64,000 bases of DNA from Camillea tinctor (lineage: Eukaryota > Ascomycota > Sordariomycetes > Xylariales > Xylariaceae), in contig MU394051.1 in assembly GCA_022578605.1 (NCBI GenBank), positions 620,001-684,000 of the forward strand, in the 5' to 3' direction. Below are positions 52,261 through 63,419 of the stretch, piece after piece (within the stretch, counting starts at the first letter, position 1; every line of letters begins with the position of its first letter). The translations under genes and the position numbers were made by a program. The notes beneath the pieces were generated by a model, which saw only the letters and a list, made by a program, of their open reading frames with translations, did no database searches and was not told the DNA's origin.

Positions 52261-54179
52261 CTAGACCCATGCCCTGGGGCAAGTAAGGCTCAAAGTAAAA
52301 GAAGAAAATTTGGCGCGATTCGATTACTATCCTGACATTAGATGTACATACACAGCGGATGATATCCTATCAGCGGTGGCGCGGTTCGATTCTCTTCTAA
52401 CAAAGCTATTATGGCGTTGGTTTTTTTTTCTCTTTTTTTCCATCGGGGTTTGTTTGACGGGCTATGAATCATATCTCAAATAGGGAGGAGTGCTGGCGTT
52501 CTCTTTTTGGTCAGGGGAGAGGCGGTTATACCACACTATTAGGGGAGCATTTACTTTGTTGCTTTCTTGTCGCATCCATTCGCTATTAAGATACCTCGAT
52601 ATGTCGTGGCAGGGTCTATATTTTAGAGGGCCTCAAATATCATGGGAAGGGGTTTATTTGAGGAAAAGGGGGTTGTACAGAGATATCCCCTTGCCATTTC
52701 AGAAGGAAATAGGAAAAGGGGTAGTTTTTGCTTTTTCATATGTTTTTTTAGGTGCACGAGACGAGATGATTCATACGAGAAGAAAAACGAGCCACACCCA
52801 TCTGGCAGAGCTAGCAGGTCCAGCAAGGAATATACCATTACCAACGATTACCCCATTCCTTGCTCTTTCTTTTCCCTTCCTTTCTTCTCTCCGTATCGAG
52901 ATTGGTTTGGGATGCATTGCGAAAAAAAAATACATATGAAAAGATGGGGATACGAATGATTTATCTGTATGAGGCGTTGAAAGACATCCCTGGTATGGAG
53001 GAAAATCTCACTTCCAACCCTCTACTTCCTGCCAGCCAGGGCTATGCAAGGGAACTTGATATATAAAACCTAGAAGGTCGGGATTGCTAGTAGGGAAGAG
53101 GAGTGGTTAAAGTTGGGGATGGGGAGGTTGGTGATCGAAATCTCCCGTTGGGCTGAAACTCTATCATATATATAACCTATTTCGAAGGCTTAATGTGATT
53201 CCCTCGGAAATGTTAGAGGGAGAGGGTGAGAAAAAAAAGGCTAGCGGACTATGAGTTTAACGCAGGCGAAGGGAAAAAAAGAAGTACGTGTATTATGATA
53301 CCTATTCCATATAACCTCTATGTCGCGGCACGGTAGCATCACTGCCTTTTGTTCGCGGAATACACAGAGCAGCCAAGGTAAAAGAAAACAGGACCGGACG
53401 GAGCTAGAATCAAAATCATATTTTTCTTCTTCCCTCTCTCTTACCTATGTATTTCGAGGGTAAGTAAGAGGGCCACTAAAAAGATATTTGGTTGAAGCTT
53501 ATTTGTGAGATCGTATGGTATTTGCTAAGTCTAAAAGGGTGTCATTTGATAGGTGGTAAGCTGGGTAAGGTAACATAGGTACTTGTCACGAGGGACCCAA
53601 ATCTAGTAAGAACTTAGGTAATCATGTTGTTGCCCGCTGTGTGAGGAACGAGAACTACAAACCGTTACATATCAGTTGCATGGAAACCCTCTCTTTGCTC
53701 CAGGCACCTTAATGATCAACCACCTCTGAACACATACACATATGTCTCCAATGCCTTATCTACATCGAAGGGGGAACGGATTAGATAAGCGGGCGTGAAA
53801 AGCATGGGGAGGAAAAGGGGGGGATCACATCCATGTAGGTGATGGATATACTTACCTACCCTACAATATGTACTTGTCTGGAGAATGGGTGCTGCGATGA
53901 TATAAACATACATATATCCTTGCAGAAACCCTTTCTCTTTTTCTACCAGCCTCCTGGTTCACCTACTTAACTAACCTGATATGACCCCAATCGGAATTTT
54001 AAATCACGAAGAAACGAGGGAGAGAGATAGCAGTGGTTTTCCCACCAAAACCCCTTTTTCTATTTTCGTTCTATCCAACTTGCAGTACGCACCTCCCTAC
54101 TGTGTTCATCTCCCTATAACACTGTATATATATCATCATCGTCATTATCCCCTCCTTCCATACCCCCCCCTCCCCCCCC
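52261..54179. other. Gene-free region between converging C2H2 and calpain genes
   Basis: This holds the two 3' untranslated regions. The end near 54160-54180 is a C-rich run (TACCCCCCCCTCCCCCCC) just beyond the calpain stop codon. No exon supported. Confidence 0.35.
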
Positions 54180-57004
54180 TTAATCAACAACCTCCCACCC
54201 CCCAACCCTGACATCCCCATCACTAAAAACCTCGACCTGCAGCTCGTTCTCGTATCCTTCTCCGCCGCTTCCTTCCTCGTCGCCCTTGCTCATCTGCTCG
54301 ACGACGAGCCACAGGCTAGGCAGCAGCCTAGGATCGATGTCGAACTCGGGGGTGCGCAGCCCCGCTCCGGCGGTGACCTGTCTGAACTCGCCCTCTCCTC
54401 CAGCCCCTTCGTCGTCCGAGCCCGTCCTCGAGCCGGCGATGCGCGGCATCGCCATCGATGACGAGGACGCGAGGATCTCGCGGTTGGGGCCGCGGCCGCT
54501 CTCGACGGTGACGCGGACGGTGGGGTGGTGGTTTGATCGCTGTTGTGGCTGGGGGTGTGCCGCATTGGCAGGCGTGGGGGTTTGGTAAAATGCCGACGAT
54601 GGTGCTGGGGTAGAAGAGGAGGAGGAGGGATAATGATTATTCTGCCTCCCGCCGCCAGCATCTCTGCGCGTGACAACTACACACACCCTCGTGAGCCTCG
54701 CCACCGATATAGCGGCGCGCTTCTTGTACTCGCTGCCGCGGAACGCCAGGCCGGAGAGCTGGGTGCGTAGGCGACCGGCTGCGTCGGCAGGCACGGGCAC
54801 GACCTGGGTGCCGGGCGCGTCGGACCCGACGCGCAGCGTGAAGTCGGCGAGCTGGCCGGGCTCGAAGGTCGAGCACACGACCGTGTACGTGCCCCTTTCG
54901 ACCGAGGGTGCGGAGGCGACGGCGCAGCCGCGGCGGTAGTCCCCTGACGAGGCGACGAGGTCGCGGACCGAGACCGCGGTCACGCGCTGGCCGCGGGCCC
55001 AGACGAGGTCCACGTGTACGGGGAGGTCGTCCTTGGCGGTGGATAGGAGGATGGACAGCGGGCCTGTGGCCGTGAGCGTGATGCTGAACTGGGGGTTGGT
55101 GAGGTAGGTCAGGGAGGCTGAGTTGCCACCGCTCGTGCGCCGTGTCCATGCGCTCTGGATTTCGGTGTAGTATCTGAGGCTTTGTTGAGCCGGGGTGATG
55201 GTTAGAGGCGTGCGAGAGAAGAATGATAGCGTGAAGGAGTATTTTGGCAGAGGGAGGTCTTGGGATGCCACAACAATGGTGTATTTGACCCCCTTCTTGG
55301 CCTCGAAGGGTGCGAGAGTTTGTGGTGAGTCAACGAAGGGACCACGATATATAGATTTGTCGCTGAGCTGGACGCGCTGTCCATTCGCATGAGCGAAAAT
55401 ATACAAACTTGTGAAGCCGAGCATATTAGAGACGGCAGCGAGGGTCGTAGATCGCTTGCGTGAAATTTCAAGCTCTTCGTCTTGGAAGTGCCGGCTCAGG
55501 AGAATCCATGTTTGGTCATCAGCTTGGGCTGTCATGGAGTACTGCGGATTATCCGCGAATGATCCTATCATGCTGGCATCAGGAAGCTGCCAAACGAAAT
55601 GGTGATCTTGTCGCTCTGTGAACAGGCTTGGATTCCAGTTCAGATAGAGCGACTCAAAATTCTGCGTTACGTCGTCGAAACTGATCCAGAAAGAACCGGG
55701 CTTGAGCCTTATGGGATGTTCATCCGTTTCGCTATTTATGCTTGATGTGGACGACCCTACGCCTTTCCATACGAGCCCATCGCACCATGGGTTCTTTACT
55801 AGAAGCATTCTACTGCCGTTAGATTCAGACATATCGAGTACTGCATAATCATGTTCCCCCGCTAGCCCCAGGATTTCTTCTTCATCTGGGGTAAGGCGCC
55901 CTGTACCAAGTGTGACAACAACATCGTCATAATCATATGCTTTTTTTACTCGTCTCCACGTTGCATCCCAATCTACATCGTCGCTCTGCAGAAATAGTTG
56001 CTGAGGGATCCAGCCTGTCAAAACGCAGAGATCAGTTCCCGAGTTACTGCCAGGAAAATCGTAGCCACCACGGACTTTGAGATATGCTTTCTCTACCAAT
56101 GCTGGCCAGATAAGTCCTGGGTTCTGGCGATCCACCACATAAAGTGTCCGTTCATTTGATGATGAAGGAAGATAGTCGTCAATAATAACTTTACGAAAGC
56201 ACCCGTTGAAAAACATGCGGAAGATGTACTTCCCACTAGTAGAGATCTTGGGTTGGCCAGTTTCCTGGTCCACTGGAAACATTAATGTCGGGAGAATGGA
56301 GCTGCGACCTGGCCTTAGGTGTTTGATGCTCGCACAGAGACTGGCGACTACTGAGCAGTCTGTGGTGATGTCCTGGACCAGGTCGAAGTCATCTTTTGCC
56401 TCCATAAGGAAATCATTACTCGTACTCTCAGCCCTTACCCCTTTACTAACGAGTTCCAGTGGGCGCTTCCAGCCCGCAAACACAGACTTCTGTCTCTCAG
56501 ACAAGGAAAATAAAGAGTCGTCGCTTATGAGAATTAGCACATACTCTGTTGCATGATCGGGAGCAAATACACCTTACTTATATGGTTTGCCAGTGAAGTC
56601 GGCAGGATCTGGATCGGCCTCCCAAGGTGGGAAGACATTGCCATGAAGTCGCGAGTTACGGTATAAGAGTGTTTTCTCACTCGTGGGAATCTGGCGCGCT
56701 TGGCGTGGTAGCTTCAACCTTCTCTCTATGACACTGACGCTATCTGTAGTTGTTTTCATCGATTTTTTGAGCTCTTCTGCTTTCATAATCAGGCTTTCAC
56801 ATTTTTTCTGCAGACGCTTTTTATCTGCTGCATTAGGTGATTCTCTGGCAGCCTTCATATATATCTCGGCCGCAGCTATGGCGTGGTCAAGTGCTTCCTT
56901 TCCGGAGCTTTTTGAGAATAGTGCCTCGTGTTCCTACACATACTAGTTAGGGAGCCATATTCTTTCGTATAAGGGGTTTGAGTTACCCTAGCTTTGGCCT
57001 CCAT
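54180..57004 (-). CDS. palB: Calpain-like cysteine protease PalB/Rim13 of the ambient pH pathway
   Basis: Three minus-strand exons, 57004-56987, 56933-56578 and 56523-54180, encode 905 residues. The N-terminal MIT domain begins MEAKAREHEALFSKSSGKEA, the ESCRT-III-binding module found in PalB. The calpain protease core has catalytic Cys181 (DITTDCSVV), His349 (GEHDYAVLDM) and Asn369 (LVKNPW), all present. Two beta-rich C-terminal (C2-like/PBH) domains follow, then an acidic, disordered tail. The family cleaves the zinc-finger factor PacC/Rim101 at alkaline pH on endosome- or membrane-linked ESCRT complexes. The second acceptor (CATAAG before CGACGA) was chosen because nearer AG sites give stop codons, while this one restores family-like NDDSLFSLSERQKSVFAGWKRP. 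The first exon is only 18 nt. Confidence 0.93.
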
Positions 57005-57842
57005 TGTGAAGGACTGTTTGTCTTGTGTAATCCTTATCTACCTAATACAGGCGAGGGAACAGAAATTTGCTCTTATGAGCACAGAAATATGCAGGCAATT
57101 ACTAGGCCAAATATCCAATGCTTGCTCATACGCCTCAGAAACCAAAATAGACCATCATAATCCCGGGCAATCAGGCTGTCTAAGCATAAGACTGGGCGTT
57201 CTAGCTCCCACGATGTTAAATATTCACGAGGTATATTCAAAAGAAAAAAAATCACATAGTAGGCAGGAAGAGAGGAAAGAGGTGGGTAATAGAATGTAGT
57301 GATGTTGTTGGTTATGAGAAGAGGACAAGGACCGGAATATTCGTGATTGTGGTGGTCTCATGAGTTTCTAGAGCGATAGTTGAGATAGTATTTAGAGGAT
57401 AAGGAGAAAGTCAAGAGAGGTAAGCACCGGCATTGAAGGACCGGTAGAACATTCCTGTAAGTTGTGTAATATTAGTTATTGCTTGTGTCATCAGACTCGG
57501 GTTTCTAAGGTTATGAAGCTGCTATGCAGAGCAGCAGTGAGAGAATGTATAACTAAGGTTAGGTATAAAGAGAAAGAAGGTTAAGATTGGAGGTTGTGGT
57601 ACAATTAATCTTAGGAGGTACCTTACCTGCTATGCCTAACCTTTAGGTACCGGTAGGTATGGTGGTAGGGAGGTTAGTATGTAGGTCTGGCTGTCTGGTT
57701 ACTGACTTGCCAGGTGACGTTGGTGAGGCGCAGGTACGAAGGTACATACAAAGTGTGGATGCATCGTGCTGGATTGATATGCATGCATGGGGATGGATGG
57801 ATGCATCTTATGCACAGACCACCAGCATGCTAGGTAGCCTAC
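57005..57842 (-). promoter_or_regulatory. Upstream region of the calpain gene
   Basis: The probable promoter and leader of palB lie here. Purine-rich tracts (57240-57430) read as pyrimidine-rich in the direction of transcription. Many TAGGTA words are present from 57600. No gene is seen before the transposon. Confidence 0.35.
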
Positions 57843-57876
57843 CAGGCGGACGTCAAAAAACACCCCACAACGACCA
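57843..57876 (+). repeat. Left terminal inverted repeat of the 57.8-kb element
   Basis: Begins CAGGCGGACGTCAAAAAACA. It matches the complement of 59387-59420 without an obvious mismatch over about 34 bases. Confidence 0.88.
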
Positions 57877-59061
57877 CACGAGCCACCTAACCAAGCCACC
57901 CACCCCCTTTAATCTCCCTTAGTAATAACTTCAACGTTTCTAACAACAACGCAATAACCATATAACGTATGAAGCTAAAAATTTGAAATTAGGTTAATAC
58001 AAGCTTTTTTTTTGTTGTTATAAGTTTAGTTTTTTTCATTTTTTCTTAATTTAACGGAAAATAATTAATAAAGTAGTTAATATTTTAAAATAAGCTACTA
58101 TATGCAATACTATTTATTATTTTAAAAAAACTAGCTAACTAGGCCGTAATAGCAATATTAAATAACGTATATTTAAGTTTTTTAATATAATATGCAATAT
58201 TAGCATTTATATACTAAATATTAAGTAAAAACGTTTTAAAAATAACGATTTTAACTTTAATACTTTTACTTTTTATATTAACTTTAATTTTTATTGTTTT
58301 TATAACGATTTTTGCTTTTTAAATCTTTATAAATAACGTTGTTTTTTAATTAAAAAAAACTAATAAGCATGTAATAACTTATTATAAAAAAAAACATAAT
58401 AAAATATATAGCATTTTAATTAGCAATTTTTTATAAATAACGTAAAAATAAATAAACTACTTTTAATAAAAACTATATGTCGTTATTTAAAAGATTTAAG
58501 GTATTATTTTTACGTAGTAATAATAAAAAAAACTTTTGCGCTATTTATAATAAAAGTAAGGTTTAAAGCAACATATTATAAAAAAAGCTTAAATTATTAA
58601 TAAAATAAAAAATAAAAACATAATATAATCTTTTTTAATAAAATACATTTTAGCTTTTTTTATAGTTTTTTAACTATATAATTTATAAGGTTAATAAAAA
58701 AAATAATTAATACATTATTAATTTTATAAACATAAAAAAAACAAAAAAGTAACGGTAAAAAAAAAAAAAAAAAAGAATTAAAAAAAGCTAACTAGTTTTT
58801 TATTATGCTATAAGCATTATAAGTTATGATTTTATTTTTTTTTTATATTAATATAAAATGGAAAATAATGTAAATAGAAAAATTAACGTTAAAAAGTATA
58901 TAAAAGCGTTAAAATTTTTATTACTTTATATTTAAGCTTATTTTAACTTAAAATTATAAGTATTACTTAAAAATAAAAATTTGTTTTATAGCATTTATAA
59001 AAATAATTACGCTTATAAGTAAAAAAAAAACTATAAAGTTTACTTAATTTATATGCTTTTT

Positions 59062-59160
59062 AATAGTTTAAAGTTAAATTTTATCGAAAATATAGTTAAG
59101 CGTATAAAAACCTATTTAAAAAACCATTTATACGCAATTATTTAAAAAACTAAATAATTA
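59062..59160 (+). pseudogene. Remnant of transposase C-terminus (Tc1/mariner DDE type)
   Basis: The frame starting AAT-AGT-TTA reads N-S-L-K-L-N-F-I-E-N-I-V-K-R-I-K-T-Y-L, then runs into TAA stops. The recognisable part is the LNPIEN-x-x-x-x-K motif that follows the second catalytic aspartate in Tc1/mariner relatives. Pro-to-Phe and Leu changes fit C-to-T mutation. Upstream frame parts are too decayed to place the catalytic residues. It is a broken transposon gene, not functional. Confidence 0.65.
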
Positions 59161-59386
59161 ATTAAAAAAAATAATATAATAGCTTAAAAACGGACCTTAT
59201 TAATAAAAACATTAATAGCATGTTTAAATAATAAAATAATGTAATAAAAGCTTAAAAGCAGCAAATAGCTTATTAAAAAACTTTAAATTAATTTTTATTA
59301 ATTTTTTTCTATTAAAATTAAGTGCATTATGGTTGTTTGAAGTTGTGGTGTTGTTGCAACCTTTGAAATTAGGTGGGTGGGGTGGC

Positions 59387-59420
59387 TGGTCGTTGTGGGG
59401 TGTTTTTTGACGTCCGCCTG
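59387..59420 (-). repeat. Right terminal inverted repeat of the 57.8-kb element
   Basis: Plus-strand end reads TTTTTTGACGTCCGCCTG, the complement of the left end, followed by CCTAC. Confidence 0.88.
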
Positions 59421-60102
59421 CCTACGTACCTACTTACTGCTAGTGATGTTCCCGCACTACTGTACAGGTGAGTAAGTGCCTAGGTTAAGAGATAGGCATG
59501 AGAGTTTTTTAGTGGTCCCGACCTCTTGTATGTGTAAAGATGCCGGGAAGATGGACCAGACTAAAAAAATGGCCGAGGTTCAAATTGGAAGAAAACTACA
59601 CTTACATCACGGGGGGAAAGGCCCGGCCACGGGGGTTTCCCATAAGCTTTAAACTCGGTTGACTTCAGTCTTTCGTCACTTATACCCGGTCTTTATTCTA
59701 CACAAAGTTATTTCTAGAAGCAGGTGTTTGAGGCAGATCACTCCCCCCCTTCGTTCCCTACAATTCACCCTCGTGGTTCTTTCTTTTTTTTACTCTATTT
59801 CCTTTTCCTTTTTTTTTCTCCTTTGCTCTATATACTATACAGGGAATATTATACATACAGGTCGATACGTCTATAGAAAACGTACCGGAATGCTGCGACA
59901 TCGGTCCCCTGCTTGCATGTGGTCAATCTAACGGCTTTATCCTAAGCTGGCTTCAATTAACCTTTAATCGCTTCAGCCGTGCACCCAGTCCTGCCGGTGA
60001 CAGGGAAACTTAGCTCATTTGCATATATACCACGCGTCCTACTACGAGGCGTGTAAAAGAAGACTTTTCCTCATCCCCCCCTCCATCACATCAACGTTCG
60101 TC
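59421..60102 (+). promoter_or_regulatory. Upstream region of the peroxisomal carrier gene
   Basis: Ordinary composition; T-rich at 59780-59825, then a short leader ending TCATCCCCCCCTCCATCACA before the ATG. Two short TATA-like words occur but none can be fixed as a core element. Confidence 0.35.
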
Positions 60103-61293
60103 ATGGCTGTACAATCGAAACCCGCCCCTCTTCCGACTTGGGGATATGCGGTAGCTGGTTCAACTGGTGCGGTTTTGGCTAATGCTCTGGTCTATCCTTT
60201 AGACATGTATGTTATGTTCTGCTTTGCTTTGCTTTGCTACGGAATCGCTGCTAACGACCTGTGCTTCTAATAGCGTAAAGACCCGTCTACAAGTCCAAGT
60301 TAAGCGGAAACCCGAGGACGCGGACGATAGTTCAGATCCACATTACACCTCGACCTGGGATGCCATTACCAAGATCGTTGCCCATGATGGAATTGGAGGC
60401 CTTTACACCGGATTGAATGGTTCATTGCTCGGGGTCGCGTCGACGAACTTTGCTTATTTCTACTGGTATACCACCGTGCGCGAGCTTTATTTCAAGTCGC
60501 AGAAGGTTCCCGCACCACCATCTACAGCAGTAGAGCTAGTGCTAGGCGCCATTGCCGGCGCTGTAGCTCAGCTATGTACCATTCCAGTCGCCGTGGTCAC
60601 GACGAGGCAACAGACCCAGAGTAAGGAAGACAGGAAGGGGCTTGTAGATACTGCTCGCGAAGTCATTCACAGCGAGGATGGCGTTTTCGGTCTTTGGAGA
60701 GGGTTAAAGGCGAGTTTGGTTTTGGTCGTCAATCCTGCTATTACATACGGCGCATACGAGCGATTAAAGAACGCCTTTTTTCCGGGCAAGGCCCGCTTGA
60801 CGGCGCCAGAAGCCTTTCGTAAGTATTGTCGGATCGCGGGGAATGCTTAAGACCGTAGGCTGACCGAAACCCCTAGTTCTTGGTGCTCTATCGAAAGCGT
60901 TAGCCACTATCGTTACCCAACCCCTTATTGTCGCCAAGGTTGGCCTGCAGTCGAAACCTCCTCCGCAGCGCCAGGGCAAACCATTCAAAGGCTTCATCGA
61001 AGTGATGCGCTTTATTGTCGAACATGAAGGCCTAACGAGTCTTTTCAAGGGCATTGGACCCCAGATCATAAAGGGGTTCCTAGTACAAGGGATTCTGATG
61101 ATGACAAAAGAACGGTAGGCCATCTCTTGGTATCAACCGATGAACACTAGCTGACGTTGATTTCTTCAGGATGGAATTCATGTTTATCCTTCTATTCCGA
61201 TATATCCGCAAGCTTCGGTCAGAGCAACTGGCTAAAGCAGCCGAGTTAGCAGCCTCCAAGGCCAAGGCCGTCGTGCCTATCACAACCAAGTGA
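60103..61293 (+). CDS. ANT1: Peroxisomal adenine nucleotide carrier (Ant1/PMP34 type)
   Basis: Four exons, 60103-60206, 60274-60818, 60877-61114 and 61170-61293, encode 336 residues. Introns are 67, 58 and 55 bp, all GT-AG, and restore the frame exactly. Three mitochondrial-carrier repeats are visible through their signatures: PLDIVKTRLQVQ near residue 33; CTIPVAVVTTRQQTQ near 160, where the second-position change from the usual PxD is typical of peroxisomal members; and TQPLIVAKVGLQSK near 230. The C-terminus is basic and hydrophilic (KAAELAASKAKAVV). Ant1 exchanges ATP for AMP across the peroxisomal membrane, feeding acyl-CoA synthetase for fatty-acid oxidation. The peroxisomal location is inferred from family similarity; a mitochondrial carrier relative cannot be excluded. 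Start chosen as the first ATG with a normal N-terminus. Confidence 0.88.
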
Positions 61294-62066
61294 AGATGCG
61301 AACTATATTCTGTCGGTTTTTTCTTTTCTCTTGACGTAGGATATCACAGGCGCATTGTTTTAGAGAATCATGCTTTTACTGTAGGAATGCATGTTTAGAG
61401 AGGATATACTAGACATGGGAAGATGCTGCGACTTATCTGTATATAGTATTTTTTTTTTCTTTTTTCAAACATTCAAGTCGCGCAGGAGACAAATACACAT
61501 ATATACCTAGTGAGTGATCTATGGCATTAATGGAAACAAATCTCTATACCCAATATGAGTAAAGGAAGAGAGGAGCAGGTACTAGAAATTCCCAATCAAC
61601 TTGGATAGGGTTTCTATGGGATCATAAGATTCCCGACTTCTTCGTGGTATGTATCGATATCATCCACCTACATAGTAGGTAGGTTAGTAGGTTAGAGATG
61701 TAAAGGATTACTAGGTACATAGTAGGTATGGAGTAGGTACGGAGTACAACATATCGTGTTATGTTGCATTAGTATCTAGGTAGTGCCTGTAGTCTGAGAG
61801 TACTGGCTGATAGCATTGGCTGGTTGCAGCCGTCAGCAGTTGTTAATGGTAAAATAGTCAAAAGTTTCTTCTGTTCCGCCCCACATACTGCCCCAAGCCC
61901 CCTCCTGTGGCTCACGCACACACACGTTCGCTTATTTTTGCACCCACAAGGAATTGGTGGAATACTCGGGCAGCCTGCGAAATCGATCTTAAGCTTTTCC
62001 CACGAACAACATCCATCTCCGACGCATTTCGCATTAATCCCAGCAGAACAGCACACAACTGTCGCA
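61294..62066 (+). promoter_or_regulatory. Region between carrier and eL29 genes
   Basis: The carrier 3' untranslated region is followed at 61660-61750 by repeated TAGGTA/CTACATAGTAGG words. The last 200 bases are the eL29 promoter with TTCGCTTATTTTTGCACCC and a short leader GCACACAACTGTCGCA. Confidence 0.4.
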
Positions 62067-62520
62067 ATGGCGAGTATGTTCCCTCCAAAGAGATACGCTA
62101 CATTGAATTGATTACCATACTCACAAATCGCTTTCTGCAGAATCCAAGAACTCGTCGCAGCACAACCAGTCGCGCAAGGCGCACCGGAACGGGTAGGTTC
62201 AGAACCAAATCTCTGATCTCTCCATACAAACAGACGAAGCCTCAACGCGCGCAACTATACACCTCCTATACACCTCGCTAACCGAGCCTTGAACTATAGT
62301 ATCAAGAAGCCTAAGACCAACCGATACCCGTCCCTGAATGGAACCGACCCCAAGTTCCGACGAAACCACAGATATGCTCTTCACGGCACGATGCGAGCCC
62401 TAGTACGTTACCGCCCACAAGCATCAGTGTTGCGCAACCTATGCTAAAAACTGTTCGTCGGAAACCTACTGACACTGCCAACAGAAAGAGAAGAAGGAGG
62501 GTAAGCGGGAGACTGTTTAA
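62067..62520 (+). CDS. RPL29: Large-subunit ribosomal protein eL29
   Basis: Four exons, 62067-62073, 62141-62192, 62300-62402 and 62485-62520, give a 65-residue protein, matching the family's usual length (yeast 59). The sequence starts MAKSKNSSQHNQSRKAHRNG and continues IKKPKTNRYPSLNGTDPKFR, then RNHRYALHGTMRALKEKKEG, with the strongly basic composition of the 60S protein. It sits near the peptide-exit side of the large subunit. The first coding exon is only 7 nt (ATG GCG A), completed to Lys by the second exon. Introns are 67, 107 and 82 bp, GT-AG. All exons are needed for the conserved reading. It is too short and broken to be found as one open frame. Confidence 0.95.
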
Positions 62521-63128
62521 AGCGAGGATGGAGTATGGACGGGGATCAACCGTAACCGTTATGGATTGAGCATCATTAGGGCGAATCTCGGATCGTATAG
62601 ACACGCGAGATCATGGAGTCAAGGTCATACATTTTGCCTTCAGCCTGGAGGTTGATTTCCAGGCTAGCTTCTATGAACAAACAACATGGAATGAGTTGTA
62701 GCCAGACGAGCTACGATTGCCAAGGCCGACTTGTCTATCGCCATGATACGTGAGAGATGAGAAATGACACACCAGTCCAAGCCTAGCCCTCCCCTTTTTG
62801 AATATACGCTTCCCTAGCTTTGATGCAAAGCTGGTGAATGTGAACGAACTATCTACCCAGGTAATACGGCATATGTGTGTACAGCTCTAGGCCATTTCCC
62901 CATGTCTAGTTGCTGAAGGATGTTTCTTCTCGTGCCGAGAATACCTTTTGCCAGTCTATTACCAAACACCCGTGCTTCAACCTTCTCCCAAGGCAAGGGT
63001 GCATGGAGACATGGCAACATACCAAAAAAGAAAAAAGTCTTTCGTATAACTATAACCTTCTATATTCAGGGGTTAGTGGGGCTTCTCTTTTCCCTCTTTC
63101 TTGTTCCCCCCTTTTATAGATGGACATA

Positions 63129-63224
63129 CTTCGTACAGGACAACAAGACATACTACTATCTACTTACGTAATAAAGAGGATGTAACCTTATAGACAGTAG
63201 TATGTCTTGTTGTCCTGTACGAAG
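63129..63224. repeat. 34-bp near-perfect inverted repeat (hairpin) with 28-bp spacer
   Basis: Arms 63129-63162 and 63191-63224 begin CTTCGTACAGGACAACAAGA and match with one mismatch over 34 bases, leaving a 28-base spacer. ATA flanks both sides (63126-63128 and 63225-63227). On a minus-strand transcript the mismatch would be a G-U pair, so the stem would be fully paired. It could be a tiny MITE-like transposon with a 3-bp duplication or a hairpin RNA source. No other copy is in the window. Confidence 0.9.
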
Positions 63225-63397
63225 ATAAGTCAGGATAGGCTGTGTTGAGAACCGACATATTCTGCTGTGATTGATCGATTATAACCTTTTCCAGTTTATC
63301 CTCGTTCCATAGCTTGTTTCAGGAATTACCAAGCCAAGGACAAATTTGATCCAATCAATTGTTTTCGGGCTTTATAGATGTATAATAATAGGGTCAT

Positions 63398-63419
63398 ACA
63401 TATATATATATATATATAT
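63398..63419 (+). repeat. (AT)n microsatellite
   Basis: About ten AT dinucleotides in a row within a gene-free region. Confidence 0.9.

Larger units (their letters stand above)
57843..59420 (+). mobile_element. Dead TIR transposon with Tc1/mariner-like transposase remnant
   Basis: Ends are near-perfect inverted repeats of about 34 bp beginning CAGGCGGACGTCAAAAAACA and continuing CCCCACAACGACCA (57843-57876, matched at 59387-59420). Beyond them the arms stay partly complementary to about 57935. CCTAC flanks both sides (57838-57842 and 59421-59425), which could be a duplication, but the locus is rich in that word, and a TA duplication with slightly different ends is also possible. The A+T-rich 1.4-kb interior has no open frame. 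At 59062-59130 it still reads NS-LKLNFIENIVKRIKTYLK, close to the NSPDLNPIEN-W-RIK motif at the C-terminus of DDE transposases. Stops that look like CAA/CAG to TAA/TAG changes interrupt it. Class II, plus-strand transposase, inactive. Confidence 0.82.

Noticed and set aside
52054..52264. Continuation of the C2H2 frame without splicing
   Set aside because: It loses the final histidine residues of the last zinc finger. Removing the 92-bp intron restores RHVRVHHL, so the read-through is an artefact.
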